Program-made: the position numbers and the translations under genes | The notes under the pieces: generated by a model | The model's input: only the letters and a program-made list of their open reading frames with translations | Told to the model about the DNA's origin: nothing | The model's database searches: none | In this document: positions 53,237 to 62,900 of the stretch, one piece after another | Position numbering within the stretch: the stretch's first letter is position 1 | Layout: the number at the start of each line of letters is the position of its first letter | Assembly: GCF_004770765.1 (NCBI RefSeq) | Contig: NZ_RQFK01000009.1 | Location: forward strand, 124,001 to 188,000 | Direction: 5' to 3' | Source of the DNA: Leptospira noumeaensis | Lineage (GTDB): Bacteria; Spirochaetota; Leptospiria; Leptospirales; Leptospiraceae | DNA: 64,000 nucleotides

Positions 53237-54559
53237 CTAATCAGAAACTCTTTCGATCTGTGCTCCCAAGGAACGAAGACGGGTATCAATCGATTCAAAA
53301 CCTCTATCAATCTGAACAATGTTATGTATTTCGCTTTGTCCTTCTGCACAAAGAGCAGCAATGATCATGGCCATTCCAGCGCGGATGTCGGGACTTGCCA
53401 CCCTTTGTCCATACAGTCGGTTAGCGCCAATCACAATGGCTCTGTGGGGATCACAGAGGATGATTTGGGCACCCATGGCAATGATGTTGTCCACAAAGAA
53501 GAGTCTTGATTCGAATAATTTTTCGTGGATGAGGACTGTCCCTTTGCACTGAGTTGCTGTGACAAGGGCCACAGATGTCATATCTGCCGGAAATCCTGGC
53601 CAAGGGGCATCGTCAATTTTCGGTGTGGCACCATGGTAGTCGGGGATGATTTCCATTTTTTGGTCTGAAGGAACAAGGATTCCATTTTCTGTAGGTCTCA
53701 CTTCAATTCCCAATCTTGAATAGACCATTCGGATCATTCGGATGTCTTCTGGATTGACATCGGTAATGTGGATTTCTCCACCCGTAACAGCCGCAAGGCT
53801 GATAAAAGATCCAATTTCTAAATAATCGGAACCAATTCTATGTTTGAGGCCTTCTGGTGGAGAAGAGAGTTTACTCACACCTGTGATGGTTAGGTGGTTT
53901 GTTCCCACTCCTTCAATTTTGGCCCCAGCAGCAATTAAAAACTTACAAAGTCCTTGGACATGGGGTTCGGAGGCAGCGTTACGAATCGTTGTTAGGCCCT
54001 CTGCGTAAACAGCAGCCATCACCGCATTTTCTGTAGCAGTGACAGAGGCCTCATCCAATAAGATGTCTTTTCCCACCAAACGATCTGCGGTGATCATATA
54101 TCCATCTGGGAAAACTTCAATTTTGGCACCAAGTGCCTCTAAGGCAAGTAAGTGGGTATCCATACGTCGACGCCCAATTTTGTCTCCACCTGGTTTTGGT
54201 AGGAAAACTCGCCCTGTGCGTGCAAGGATGGGACCTGCCAGTGTCACAGCACCACGGAGCTGAGAACAAAGTTCATAAGGAAGATCCGATTTCACTGGAT
54301 TTTTTTTCTGAAAGAGGTATGATCCTTTTGTGTCGAGGGCAGTGATTTCCACGCCAATATGGCGTAGAACTTCCATCAGTTTGAGGACGTCAGCAATTTC
54401 CGGAAGGTTTTCCAGAATGACATCTCCTTCCCAAAGAAGGAGGGCACCAAGAAGGGGAAGTGCTTCGTTTTTATTTCCTTGGGGAACTACAGTCCCGTGG
54501 AGAGGATTTTTGCCGATAATTTTGAAGTAGGAGGAGCTCACCTTGCTTCCATTCACCAC
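53237..54559 (-). CDS. murA: UDP-N-acetylglucosamine 1-carboxyvinyltransferase with Asp at the active-site loop
   Basis: First committed step of peptidoglycan synthesis: enolpyruvyl transfer from PEP to UDP-GlcNAc. Typical 440-residue inverted alpha/beta barrel with the [11 protein letters not shown]ys-Asn pair, [16 protein letters not shown] and [13 protein letters not shown]. The loop that carries the catalytic Cys in E. coli (PGGCTIG, Cys115) reads PGGDKIG here, with Asp at residue ~126. The Cys-to-Asp change is known in Mycobacterium, Chlamydia and Borrelia and blocks fosfomycin alkylation. The start is GTG (54559); a GTG at 54541 with GGAAG upstream is an alternative. Confidence 0.93.
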   Translation of the reverse strand: MVNGSKVSSSYFKIIGKNPLHGTVVPQGNKNEALPLLGALLLWEGDVILENLPEIADVLKLMEVLRHIGVEITALDTKGSYLFQKKNPVKSDLPYELCSQLRGAVTLAGPILARTGRVFLPKPGGDKIGRRRMDTHLLALEALGAKIEVFPDGYMITADRLVGKDILLDEASVTATENAVMAAVYAEGLTTIRNAASEPHVQGLCKFLIAAGAKIEGVGTNHLTITGVSKLSSPPEGLKHRIGSDYLEIGSFISLAAVTGGEIHITDVNPEDIRMIRMVYSRLGIEVRPTENGILVPSDQKMEIIPDYHGATPKIDDAPWPGFPADMTSVALVTATQCKGTVLIHEKLFESRLFFVDNIIAMGAQIILCDPHRAIVIGANRLYGQRVASPDIRAGMAMIIAALCAEGQSEIHNIVQIDRGFESIDTRLRSLGAQIERVSD

Positions 54560-54585
54560 GATACGGATATGAGGAAAAGTAAATT

Positions 54586-55731
54586 ATGAATTTTATAGCA
54601 CAAGTCGTTTGGATTTTTCCAAAATTTGATCCGATCTACCTTTTTTACATCTTTCTTATGGGTGTTGCTGCCTTTGTTTACGTGAAGGTGATGAACTATT
54701 TACAAAATAAACAATCCAGTGTTGTGAACCATTGGGTTGAGTTCCAGAGATATGCCGCAGCCAGGAAATGCAACCAACTCGAACTCAATATCCTCCACTC
54801 GTTTTATGATCATCTAAACGATGATGAACGTGAAATTTATCTTTTGCCTGAAAACAGAAACAAACTGAAAAACGCTCTCTATCGGTATTTTTTAAAATCC
54901 AATACCAACACAACGGAAAGAGAAGTGGATCTTTTTGATAAACTCTTTCGATCGGGAGTTGAATTCAAAAAGGAAATTCTTTCTTTGAATGATCTGACTG
55001 TTGGTGAAGTTGCCGCTCTTGAAGCGGATGGCCGAGAAGAGTTAACTTATGTCATGCAGAAAACAACGGATGAACTCCTTTTGTCCATCAAAGGACTTTC
55101 CAAGGATTTACTGGTTCCCGGCAAAGAAGCAAAACTCTATGTGTTTCGACCCAGTAGCGGCGGTTATTTGCTAGAAGGTAGTATGACACGTACCAACGAA
55201 AGTGGTGTGATTTTTCATTTTAATGGAAAAATTGAGAGAAAAGGTGAGTCTCATTTGATGTTAACAGAAAAGTTACCCATCACTGTGGCACCTTGGCCTC
55301 CACCTGATGAAAAAAAACAAGTTTTGGAATTGGATAAAAACAAACTCCTTCTTACAGAAGAAAACATTGATAAACAATTGGAAGTTCTAAAACGAATTGC
55401 TAAGGACCAAAAAGAACATAACGAAAAAAGGTTCGATATCAAAGACAATCCAAAACCGTTCATTACTCATTCGGAAAGGTTGTCAGACCGTGGGATTTTG
55501 TTTACTTTTCCTGTAGAAATTTCACCAGAAATTTGGAAACAACAAGACCTTTGGGAAGTGAGTTTCGGATTTGAAAATGGCCCCAATTTTAGTATTAGGG
55601 CGAAGATGATGCCCACCAAACAAAAGTCAGATTTGTATCTCCTTCGTTATGTGGATGCAGATGAAAGTGTGCGGAAATCTTTGTATGAAGAAATCCGCAA
55701 ACGTGGTGGTATCAGAGAAGTTTTAACGTAA
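54586..55731 (+). CDS. Membrane-anchored protein with PilZ-like C terminus
   Basis: 381 residues: one N-terminal membrane segment (FDPIYLFYIFLMGVAAFVYVKV), a helical region (~40-115), a beta-rich middle (LYVFRPSSGGYLLEGSMTR) and a C-terminal part with HSERLSDRGILFTFPVEIS...WEVSFGFENGPNFSIRAKM...LLRYVDADESVRKSLYEEIRKR, which follows the PilZ strand pattern and closing helix. The classical RxxxR c-di-GMP arm is not obvious, so nucleotide binding is doubtful. It diverges from murA with a 26-bp spacer. PilZ-type proteins are associated with flagella in spirochaetes, which would suit this window, but the call is moderate. Confidence 0.55.
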   Translation: MNFIAQVVWIFPKFDPIYLFYIFLMGVAAFVYVKVMNYLQNKQSSVVNHWVEFQRYAAARKCNQLELNILHSFYDHLNDDEREIYLLPENRNKLKNALYRYFLKSNTNTTEREVDLFDKLFRSGVEFKKEILSLNDLTVGEVAALEADGREELTYVMQKTTDELLLSIKGLSKDLLVPGKEAKLYVFRPSSGGYLLEGSMTRTNESGVIFHFNGKIERKGESHLMLTEKLPITVAPWPPPDEKKQVLELDKNKLLLTEENIDKQLEVLKRIAKDQKEHNEKRFDIKDNPKPFITHSERLSDRGILFTFPVEISPEIWKQQDLWEVSFGFENGPNFSIRAKMMPTKQKSDLYLLRYVDADESVRKSLYEEIRKRGGIREVLT

Positions 55732-55736
55732 AAAAA

Positions 55737-57503
55737 CTATAACCTTTCAGGGAAGGCTCCTTTGGAAGGTGTCTTTGAGCCTTTCGGTAATAAAATCAAA
55801 TCTACTTTGGGAATTTCTTTTCCCGAAGTTAGTTTTTCTCCAAATGCTTCCCAAGAACCTTGGGTTAAGGAAAAAGATAACAAATATTGTAAGTTAGGAA
55901 GTTCCGGAAGTTTCACAAAAGGCGTTCCTCCGTGTAAGATGATAAATCTTTTGCTCGGATTTTTTTTGGCGAGGGCAGCTATGGAAAGAATTTCGTTTTC
56001 GGAAGTAGAATCAAAAAGGTAAGTTGTGATGGATTTGTCTTTGATTTGAGTTTGGAAAGATTTGAAAGCTACGGTGTTTACCTTTTTTGTTTTCAAAGTT
56101 TCTTTCAAACGATTGTTTTTCACAAAGGATACAGTTTCCGAAGGAAGGATCCCTGAAGTTTGTATGGATTTGGGATAGGAGCGAATGGAGTCTTCGTTGA
56201 TTTCTTTTACAAAGTTTTTTGACTCGTTTAACTTCGCATATCTTTGGTCTCTTTCCAAATTCCAATTGGTGAGGAATTCTTTTTGTTTTTGGTTTTCCTC
56301 ATACACTTTGGGAAGGATGGAGTTTTCATCATAAAGCCCAAGTTCTAGTTTTTTACGAATTTGTTTTTGGACGGCTTCTTTTAGTTTGTCATGTTCTTTA
56401 CCGTCTTTGTCCACATAACGAAACTCACCATTTTTGTAAGCCTCACTCAGTTGGGCTTTGAACTTTCTTGCTGTTTCTCCCCAACTTGTCAAAAGGACAA
56501 TATTGGCACCAGCGAGGATTGTAAGAACACCAGGTCTATCTTTTTCGTAATTTTTAGAAATGGCATGCATCTCCATCGCGTCTGTGATGATGATTCCATC
56601 AAAGTTTAATTCCTTTCGCAAAACATCTGTTAGTATGTTTTTGGAAAGTGTGGCTGGAAATTGGGGATCAATTTTTGGATACATGATGTGAGCTGACATC
56701 ACAGCCTCTGCACCGCCAGCAATGGAACGTTTGAAAGGAACTAGCTCCAATGTTTCTAACTCTTCCAAACTTTTGTTAATGATAGGAAGTCCCAAATGGC
56801 TATCGACTGTAGTATCTCCATGACCTGGAAAGTGTTTGATGACAGGAAGGCATCCACCTGCACGTGCTCCTTTTTCATAAGCCACAGCTACATCAGAAAC
56901 TCTTTTGGAATCGGAACCAAACGAACGTGTGTTGATGACTGGATTTAACGGATTGTTATTGATGTCGAGAACGGGTGCAAAAAGAAAATTGAGCCCAAGG
57001 CTACGAAGTTCGTAAGAGGTGACAAAACCGACTACTTCCCCCCATTCCGTATTTCCTGTTTGGCCGACTGCCATAGCACCAGGGTAAGGTGTGATTCCAT
57101 CTTGGACTCGGAACACACGCCCACCCTCTTGGTCTGTGGAAATAAAAAATGGAGCAAGGCCCTTTTCCTTTGCAGCAGTTTGTAAGTCACGAGTGAGAGA
57201 GAGGATTTCTTCTTTTTTGCCCAGATTTTTTCCAAAGAGAATGATCCCACCGGGTTTTGTGGATGCAATTTCTTCCAAAGCAATTGGATCCACTGTCTTT
57301 TGCGGGATGGCAATGTGGATGGTTTGGCCCACAAGTTCTTCTTCTGACATTGTGTTTGTGATGGCCCAAGCTTTTGTATCCAACCAAGTTTTACGTTCGT
57401 TGGCGTCAAGTTCGGTCAGATAAAAACCAAAACAATAGGAAGAGCCAAAAAATCCAAAAAGGAGAAAGAGGGAAAAGGAAGTGCGTAGAAGAACTTGGTT
57501 CAT
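55737..57503 (-). CDS. nagZ: GH3-family beta-N-acetylhexosaminidase (NagZ-like)
   Basis: 588 residues with a signal-like N terminus (LLRTSFSLFLLFGFFGSSYCFG). The GH3 barrel has GGIILFGKN, STDQEGGRVFRV, VIKHFPGHGDTTVDSH (the His-containing catalytic loop of NagZ-type enzymes) and IIITDAMEMHAIS with the nucleophile Asp. A ~200-residue C-terminal extension follows. Likely removes GlcNAc from muropeptides or other glycans; the signal sequence suggests it works outside the cytoplasm, unlike E. coli NagZ. Confidence 0.88.
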   Translation of the reverse strand: MNQVLLRTSFSLFLLFGFFGSSYCFGFYLTELDANERKTWLDTKAWAITNTMSEEELVGQTIHIAIPQKTVDPIALEEIASTKPGGIILFGKNLGKKEEILSLTRDLQTAAKEKGLAPFFISTDQEGGRVFRVQDGITPYPGAMAVGQTGNTEWGEVVGFVTSYELRSLGLNFLFAPVLDINNNPLNPVINTRSFGSDSKRVSDVAVAYEKGARAGGCLPVIKHFPGHGDTTVDSHLGLPIINKSLEELETLELVPFKRSIAGGAEAVMSAHIMYPKIDPQFPATLSKNILTDVLRKELNFDGIIITDAMEMHAISKNYEKDRPGVLTILAGANIVLLTSWGETARKFKAQLSEAYKNGEFRYVDKDGKEHDKLKEAVQKQIRKKLELGLYDENSILPKVYEENQKQKEFLTNWNLERDQRYAKLNESKNFVKEINEDSIRSYPKSIQTSGILPSETVSFVKNNRLKETLKTKKVNTVAFKSFQTQIKDKSITTYLFDSTSENEILSIAALAKKNPSKRFIILHGGTPFVKLPELPNLQYLLSFSLTQGSWEAFGEKLTSGKEIPKVDLILLPKGSKTPSKGAFPERL

Positions 57504-57592
57504 AAGCTATGATGGTACGTTCTACGGACGGCTTTTCCGAGACAACCAAGAAAAATTTCCACTTTGGATCAGAATCTATCGTCTGAGTTTTA

Positions 57593-58762
57593 GTGGATGA
57601 CTTTTATAAAAACCTAACACCCAGTTCTAATTTTAAAAATTTATTTGATGGTGTGATGCCAACAAAAGTTCCTGATGATTGGTTTATACTCATTACCGAT
57701 ATTGTTGGATCCACAAAAGCAATTGAAGAAGGTAGATACAAAGATGTCAATACTGCGGGCGGACTAACTGCCATAGCCGTTGCCAATGTGTATGGACATA
57801 TGGATTTTCCATTTGTGTTTGGCGGAGATGGAGTCACTTTTTTACTTCCTATCAATTTATTGTTTCCCATTCGTTCGGCCATTGCTGATACCATTTCGCA
57901 AGTGAAGGTTGCCTTTGGTTTAGAAATGCGAGCAGGGATTGTTCCTGTGCAAGAGTTGTATCGTGCGGGAACAGAATTATTTTTAAGTAAGTTTAGGGCC
58001 TCTGAACACTATGTCCAATGTTCCCTTTTTGGGGATGCGTTGCCACTTGCGGAAACATGGATCAAAGAAGGGAAAGATGAATCTTATTTAGTTCGTGAAA
58101 ATGAAAAGATTTTGCCTGCGGATTTTACAGGATTTACTTGTCGTTGGCAAGACATTCCCAGTGAGAGGGGTGAGATTGTTTCTCTCATTGTAAAACCTAT
58201 CCACAAAGATTTTGAAGTTTGTAAAAAAACGGTTACTCGTGTTCTTAATTTCATTCGTTCTGAATATGGAGAAGAGGGAGATTACCATCCCTTACGAGTG
58301 AACAACATTGAACTCGATTCGGGTCCTTATCTACGAAACGAAGCCCTGGCTCGTGTGGGTAAATCCACTGGTTTCAAATACTATTTAACATTAACTCAAA
58401 TTTGGATCGAAAGAACGGCTATGGCTTTTGCAATGAAGTTTGGAATCCCTCTTAAGTCAGGTCACTATTCACTCGACAAACTAAAAGATTACCAAGTTCT
58501 TTCTGCAGACTTTCGTAAGTATGATGGAACTCTTAAGATGGTGATTGACGGATCAAAAGAACATAGAGAAGCACTTGTTTCTTTTTTGAACCAATTGGAA
58601 ACGGAAGATCTGATTCGGTATGGGATTTTTGTTTCAAACAGGTCGCTTATGACCTGCGTATTAAAAGTAGCCTCTTCCGATGAAGTGCATTTTGTGGATG
58701 GGGCTGATGGCGGTTTTGCTATGGCCGCCAAGTCTTTGAAAGAAAAGTTAAAGGTGCTTTAG
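57593..58762 (+). CDS. DUF3095-family, nucleotide-cyclase-like protein
   Basis: 389 residues from a GTG start. The N-terminal half shows FILITDIVGSTKAIEEG and VFGGDGVTFLLP, which echo the class III adenylate cyclase core (metal-binding Asp in the first strand, GGDG-like hairpin in the middle). The whole protein fits DUF3095. The second half (~200-389) is a separate domain of unknown function. Enzymatic activity has to be shown; no cNMP-binding effector is adjacent. Cytoplasmic, no membrane segments. Confidence 0.8.
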   Translation: MDDFYKNLTPSSNFKNLFDGVMPTKVPDDWFILITDIVGSTKAIEEGRYKDVNTAGGLTAIAVANVYGHMDFPFVFGGDGVTFLLPINLLFPIRSAIADTISQVKVAFGLEMRAGIVPVQELYRAGTELFLSKFRASEHYVQCSLFGDALPLAETWIKEGKDESYLVRENEKILPADFTGFTCRWQDIPSERGEIVSLIVKPIHKDFEVCKKTVTRVLNFIRSEYGEEGDYHPLRVNNIELDSGPYLRNEALARVGKSTGFKYYLTLTQIWIERTAMAFAMKFGIPLKSGHYSLDKLKDYQVLSADFRKYDGTLKMVIDGSKEHREALVSFLNQLETEDLIRYGIFVSNRSLMTCVLKVASSDEVHFVDGADGGFAMAAKSLKEKLKVL

Positions 58763-58792
58763 GTATATTTTTATGCGAAATAAACTTTAACT

Positions 58793-59050
58793 ATGGCTAT
58801 TAAAATATTTATAAATATTCTTATATTTTTGATATCGGCTTTAGTCTCCATTGACCCTTCCACGTCAAAAAAAGAAGTTTTGGATAATAATACATGCGAC
58901 CAAAAACTCCAAATTTGTTTCAAAAAATGTATTAGTGATCAAGAAGAAAGCAGATCAGCTTTTAGAAAAGGTATGTGTAAGGATGAATGTGCATACCATC
59001 TAAAAAACCAATATGGTTGCCTATTATATTACAATTCGTCCTACAAATAA
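58793..59050 (+). CDS. Small exported Cys-rich protein
   Basis: 85 residues: a signal peptide (IKIFINILIFLISALVSI) and a mature part of about 60 residues with six cysteines (TCDQKLQICFKKC, GMCKDECAYH, YGCLLYY), which would allow three disulfides in the periplasm. I recognise no family. There is no visible Shine-Dalgarno, so the call is moderate. Confidence 0.55.
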   Translation: MAIKIFINILIFLISALVSIDPSTSKKEVLDNNTCDQKLQICFKKCISDQEESRSAFRKGMCKDECAYHLKNQYGCLLYYNSSYK

Positions 59051-59057
59051 AAAATAA

Positions 59058-59080
59058 ATGGAACCTTCTTTAGATTCCAT
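59058..59080. terminator. Weak convergent hairpin
   Basis: ATGGAA (59058-59063) / TTCCAT (59075-59080) with an 11-nt loop, between two convergent genes. No clear T-run follows, so termination here is only a possibility. Confidence 0.3.
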
Positions 59081-59111
59081 AAGGGTTTCGATACTTCTCG
59101 GACATATTCTT

Positions 59112-61877
59112 TTATTGTTCAACACAGATTAATTTTTTCTGTAAATCACACCTTCTCGCCGCACTGGATACGGAACCTGCACCATTGCGAACCCAAATTT
59201 CACCATAGAAATATGTAGCAGCATTTGTTGTACAGGTTTCATAATTAAAGCCATGGCAGTTATGGCGGTAAATGAGAGAGGCATCATTACATGCTGTTAA
59301 ATCAGGAGTACTTGCTTGCGTTGCTGGAGTCAAGGTATTGGTCATCCCTGTCCAAAATTCGTCAGCTGCAGTTGTTGAAAAATCACGAGACATGGAAGTT
59401 GGATTGAATAATGCAGATCCGTCGGCAACAAAGAGTCTTGTATGTTCATCACTGCAAACGTTGTATCCAGAACCTGTACAACGGAAGTAATGATAATTTG
59501 ATGAAAGTACCCAGTTGACGCCGCCTGGAACCCTTTGATTCGCAATGGAGGCATCACCGGCGCTATTGCTGACAATCAAAGCTTTATAGGTTCCTGAGAC
59601 TCCGGAAGGTTTATTGTTATTGCAAGTAAGGTCAGCACCGAAAACACCATCGGTTCCCATTTCTCCCTTATACGTTCCCGCTGTTGTGAATATTTTCTTT
59701 CCTGTTGGTTCATCGTCTTCATTGGTAATGGAATGGTCAGAAGGATTTGATGCGGCTGAGTAATTTGTATCTGTATTGGCAACCATCACAAAACGAATGT
59801 CAAATGATTGGTTTCCATCGGAAAATGTATCGTCTAGGCCAGTGACTGTAAAAGACTGCTTTTTAGCAGAGTTGGCACAACCGGCATCAGAAGCGTTGGC
59901 TCCTTCAACTTCGCTATTCACCGGGAATGTGATGGGAGATGTAGTGATCGTTCCACATTCTCCATAAGCTGCTTCGCCCGCCGTATAGGTTTTACAGCTA
60001 ATATTTAAAACTACTTGTTGGGTTGGGTTATTCCCTCCCAAACAAACATGAACAGTCGCGACATTGGCTGTGCCTTCTCTTGGAGAACCCGAGTGAGTAA
60101 CGTAGAAAGCTTTTTCATCATCCGTAGTTCTTGCGTAAATATCGATAGGGTCGTAGGACAAACCACCTGTAGAAATTGCTGTTGTGATCATCCAATCCTG
60201 ATTCAGATCCACTAACGAATCATCCACGTGGGTTAGGGCGATTCTATTTGTGGCTGCACCTGTTTCCATAGTATTGTAATTGCTGGAATCGATAGTGACA
60301 CTTCCAGGAACAGTTCCTTCTGTCAGATCGCTAGATGTGAGTCCGACGGTGACTGGAGAAGCCGGAGAAGATTGTGTGATCAGCCAAATTTGTGTAGACC
60401 CTCCTTCCTGTGCAACGAGTCGGTCGCCAATAGTTCCTAAAGGCGAACCGGAATAGTTACAAGGTTGTATTAGATGAGTCCCATCATTATCACAGGAGCG
60501 AATTTTTACATTGGGTTTGTATACGGATGTGCTATAAGTGGAGTCCGAAGAAGTTACGGTAAAGGAAACTGTGTAATCTTGGTTTCCGGAATTTGCTGAA
60601 TCTGTGGCACCAATTGAACGAAAGGTTTGGTAGGTATTCCAATCCGTCGGTGTAAATACCAATGATGGTGTTTGGATCGTACATTTACTTCCGCAATTAG
60701 ATGTAAAATTTAAAGTAACGTTATTTGTTGGTTTGGAACGAAGTCGAATTTGAAAGTTCGCATACTTGTCACCGAATCGATTACTCTCATCAGTCGCAAA
60801 TCCTTCAATCGTAGCAATACTTGAACTCGCAGAATTGATGGTGGCACCACCGCTAAACTTAAGGACAGTAAATCCGGGCACACTTTGGTCTAGGTTGTAA
60901 ACTACAACATTTCTTGGTTTGATTCCATTGTATTCAGAATCAGCGCTAGTTGTTCTTCCTAACTCAATTGTATAAGATTTTAATCCATCAAGTTCTAAAT
61001 CATCAACAGAAGTGACAGTAACAGTTTGCTCAACACTATAGTTCGCTGCTGTGAATGTAAGTGTTTTTGGATTTGCGATACCTTCTCTATTTCCAACATT
61101 CACTGCATCATAAACATCATTGATTGGTATCGTTACATTAGCTGTCGGCGCTGTTCTTAACCGAACTTTAAAAGTTCCGTTGGTAGTTGTAGCAGAGGGG
61201 CCTGGTTCTTCCATCACTCGGATATTAGAAACTCTTACTCCTGGTGCTTCATCGTCTTCGACTGACACAGAAATATCACAGGCATCTTTTGCTGAATACG
61301 TTCCAGATGTTACATTACCACTTCCGTCTTTTTGAACCATCGTTCCTAAAACAACGGTCATTGGATCTACAACTGGACTTCTATCGGTATCGTTAACAAC
61401 CGTGAATCTTAGGCATTGTCTCGCAGCTAATCCATTTCCAGTGAAAGTGAGTTTTGTTGGTAGAGCAGCAGGTCCAGGTACAGATTGAGTGGAAGTAATC
61501 CTTGAGCCGTAGTTAGATGACAAAGATACTGGGATTTCAACAGATCCTGAGAAAGGAGAATTGGGATAAATGCAAGTTTCGAAACTGCTGTATCCCCAGT
61601 CGTTCTCAGTTGGTGCAGGGGTAATTCCAGAATCTTCTGTTGTGCTAAACGATGCAGATACATTCCCATCTTCTACAAGAGATACTGCCTTCGTTGTGAT
61701 CGTCACATCCGAGGAACAAGCAACAGTCGATTCGTTTCCAAACAATCGATCAAATTTTTCGCTGACCCCAAAAAGGAAAGTATCCCCGGCGGAAACTTGG
61801 CCGCTACAATTTGAAAATATGAGGATAGAGAGAACTAGGATCGAAAGAAAGGATTTTATCTGTAGGTAAAATTTCAT
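59112..61877 (-). CDS. Large surface lipoprotein with Calx-beta-like repeats and DUF1554 C terminus
   Basis: From the ATG at 61877 (MKFYLQIKSFLSILVLSILIFSNCSGQ, a lipoprotein signal) the protein has 921 residues. The central ~650 residues are beta-rich repeats with VRVSNIRVMEEPG, TFKVRLRTAPTANVTIPI, LTFTAANYSVEQTVTVTSVDD, LVFTPTDWNTYQTFRSIG, the Calx-beta style. The last ~190 (IFTTAGTYKGEMG...DLTCNNNKP...RCDLQKKLICVEQ) match DUF1554, a domain nearly confined to Leptospira lipoproteins, with paired Cys. Likely surface exposed. The longer frame to 61961 adds residues ahead of the signal and is rejected. Confidence 0.88.
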   Translation of the reverse strand: MKFYLQIKSFLSILVLSILIFSNCSGQVSAGDTFLFGVSEKFDRLFGNESTVACSSDVTITTKAVSLVEDGNVSASFSTTEDSGITPAPTENDWGYSSFETCIYPNSPFSGSVEIPVSLSSNYGSRITSTQSVPGPAALPTKLTFTGNGLAARQCLRFTVVNDTDRSPVVDPMTVVLGTMVQKDGSGNVTSGTYSAKDACDISVSVEDDEAPGVRVSNIRVMEEPGPSATTTNGTFKVRLRTAPTANVTIPINDVYDAVNVGNREGIANPKTLTFTAANYSVEQTVTVTSVDDLELDGLKSYTIELGRTTSADSEYNGIKPRNVVVYNLDQSVPGFTVLKFSGGATINSASSSIATIEGFATDESNRFGDKYANFQIRLRSKPTNNVTLNFTSNCGSKCTIQTPSLVFTPTDWNTYQTFRSIGATDSANSGNQDYTVSFTVTSSDSTYSTSVYKPNVKIRSCDNDGTHLIQPCNYSGSPLGTIGDRLVAQEGGSTQIWLITQSSPASPVTVGLTSSDLTEGTVPGSVTIDSSNYNTMETGAATNRIALTHVDDSLVDLNQDWMITTAISTGGLSYDPIDIYARTTDDEKAFYVTHSGSPREGTANVATVHVCLGGNNPTQQVVLNISCKTYTAGEAAYGECGTITTSPITFPVNSEVEGANASDAGCANSAKKQSFTVTGLDDTFSDGNQSFDIRFVMVANTDTNYSAASNPSDHSITNEDDEPTGKKIFTTAGTYKGEMGTDGVFGADLTCNNNKPSGVSGTYKALIVSNSAGDASIANQRVPGGVNWVLSSNYHYFRCTGSGYNVCSDEHTRLFVADGSALFNPTSMSRDFSTTAADEFWTGMTNTLTPATQASTPDLTACNDASLIYRHNCHGFNYETCTTNAATYFYGEIWVRNGAGSVSSAARRCDLQKKLICVEQ

Positions 61878-62176
61878 AAATAATTTCGTGCATCCATTTG
61901 TAGAGGTTGATCCAATTGTTTTCAGCAATCGGATCGGGGCAACAAAAAACGATACATGCAAGATTTTGAATGATCGCTGGTTTTATTGTTAGCTGGTGTT
62001 GAAAAATAGGGCATTTTGTAGCGGAATCCAAGGAGACTTTTTAGTGTGAACTCCTAATCTTTGTGTCAATATGGTGAAATCGTAGGTAGAGCCTTTCCAG
62101 ATGGCGTTAAATTCAAATTCTGTAATTTATCAATTGATTTTAGCAGTTGATTCTAAAGATAAGGATTGTTGGCTTT

Positions 62177-62881
62177 ATGCGTAAAAAAATATCTTCATCT
62201 ACTATATTCCTACCCACCTTCCTTCTGTTAACTTTAGTTAATTGTAACTCTATTACGAAACCGGAATGGACGGAAACTGCGGCCTTTCAAAAGTTTTGTG
62301 GTTGTGTGACTGTGAAAGAAGAGAAGACCAATGACCATTTGGGAAGTTTGCCCGAAGGTGCTTTGGATGAACTCGGAACTTCCGATTATTTAGAAAAATT
62401 ATACAAAGGATTACGAAACGATTTTGAACATTCAGGGACACCTTTCGAAGAAGTAGGAGGGAGTCTTGTGGGCAAAGGAGTAGAACTCAAAAGAATCGAA
62501 GACGATGAAAAAAGGCTTCGAGAACTTCTGATTGTGATCGATGGGGACGTGGCTTTTCCATCTGGTAAATCTACCCTCACACCCAAAGCAAAAGAACTCA
62601 TCGCAAAAGTAGGGGATGCCATGGAGGCTTATCCCGAAACCAATTGTCGGATTGGTGGACACACAGATAGTGTGGGCGCTTTTTCTATGAATCTCAAACT
62701 CAGTAAAGATCGTTCGCAGTCCGTGAAACGAGAGTTAAAGTTAGTTCACAATATTGTGGAAGGAAGATTTAAGGAAGTGGATGGTTATGCTGACCTTCAT
62801 AAAATTGTAGATACTATGCTTGCGGAAAAGAAAAACCGTAGAACAGAAATTTATGTTGGGACGGTTCGCATTGTTTACTAG
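62177..62881 (+). CDS. OmpA-domain lipoprotein
   Basis: 234 residues from the ATG at 62177; the signal ends LLLTLVNCNS (lipobox). The C-terminal OmpA-like domain shows DGDVAFPSGKSTLTPKAKELI, the peptidoglycan-binding CRIGGHTDSVGAFSMNLKLSKDRSQSVKREL and KKNRRTEIYV. It should tie the outer membrane to peptidoglycan. The frame also opens at 62147. The next gene starts 19 bp downstream. Confidence 0.88.
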   Translation: MRKKISSSTIFLPTFLLLTLVNCNSITKPEWTETAAFQKFCGCVTVKEEKTNDHLGSLPEGALDELGTSDYLEKLYKGLRNDFEHSGTPFEEVGGSLVGKGVELKRIEDDEKRLRELLIVIDGDVAFPSGKSTLTPKAKELIAKVGDAMEAYPETNCRIGGHTDSVGAFSMNLKLSKDRSQSVKRELKLVHNIVEGRFKEVDGYADLHKIVDTMLAEKKNRRTEIYVGTVRIVY

Positions 62882-62900
62882 AATACGAAATACGATCTCT

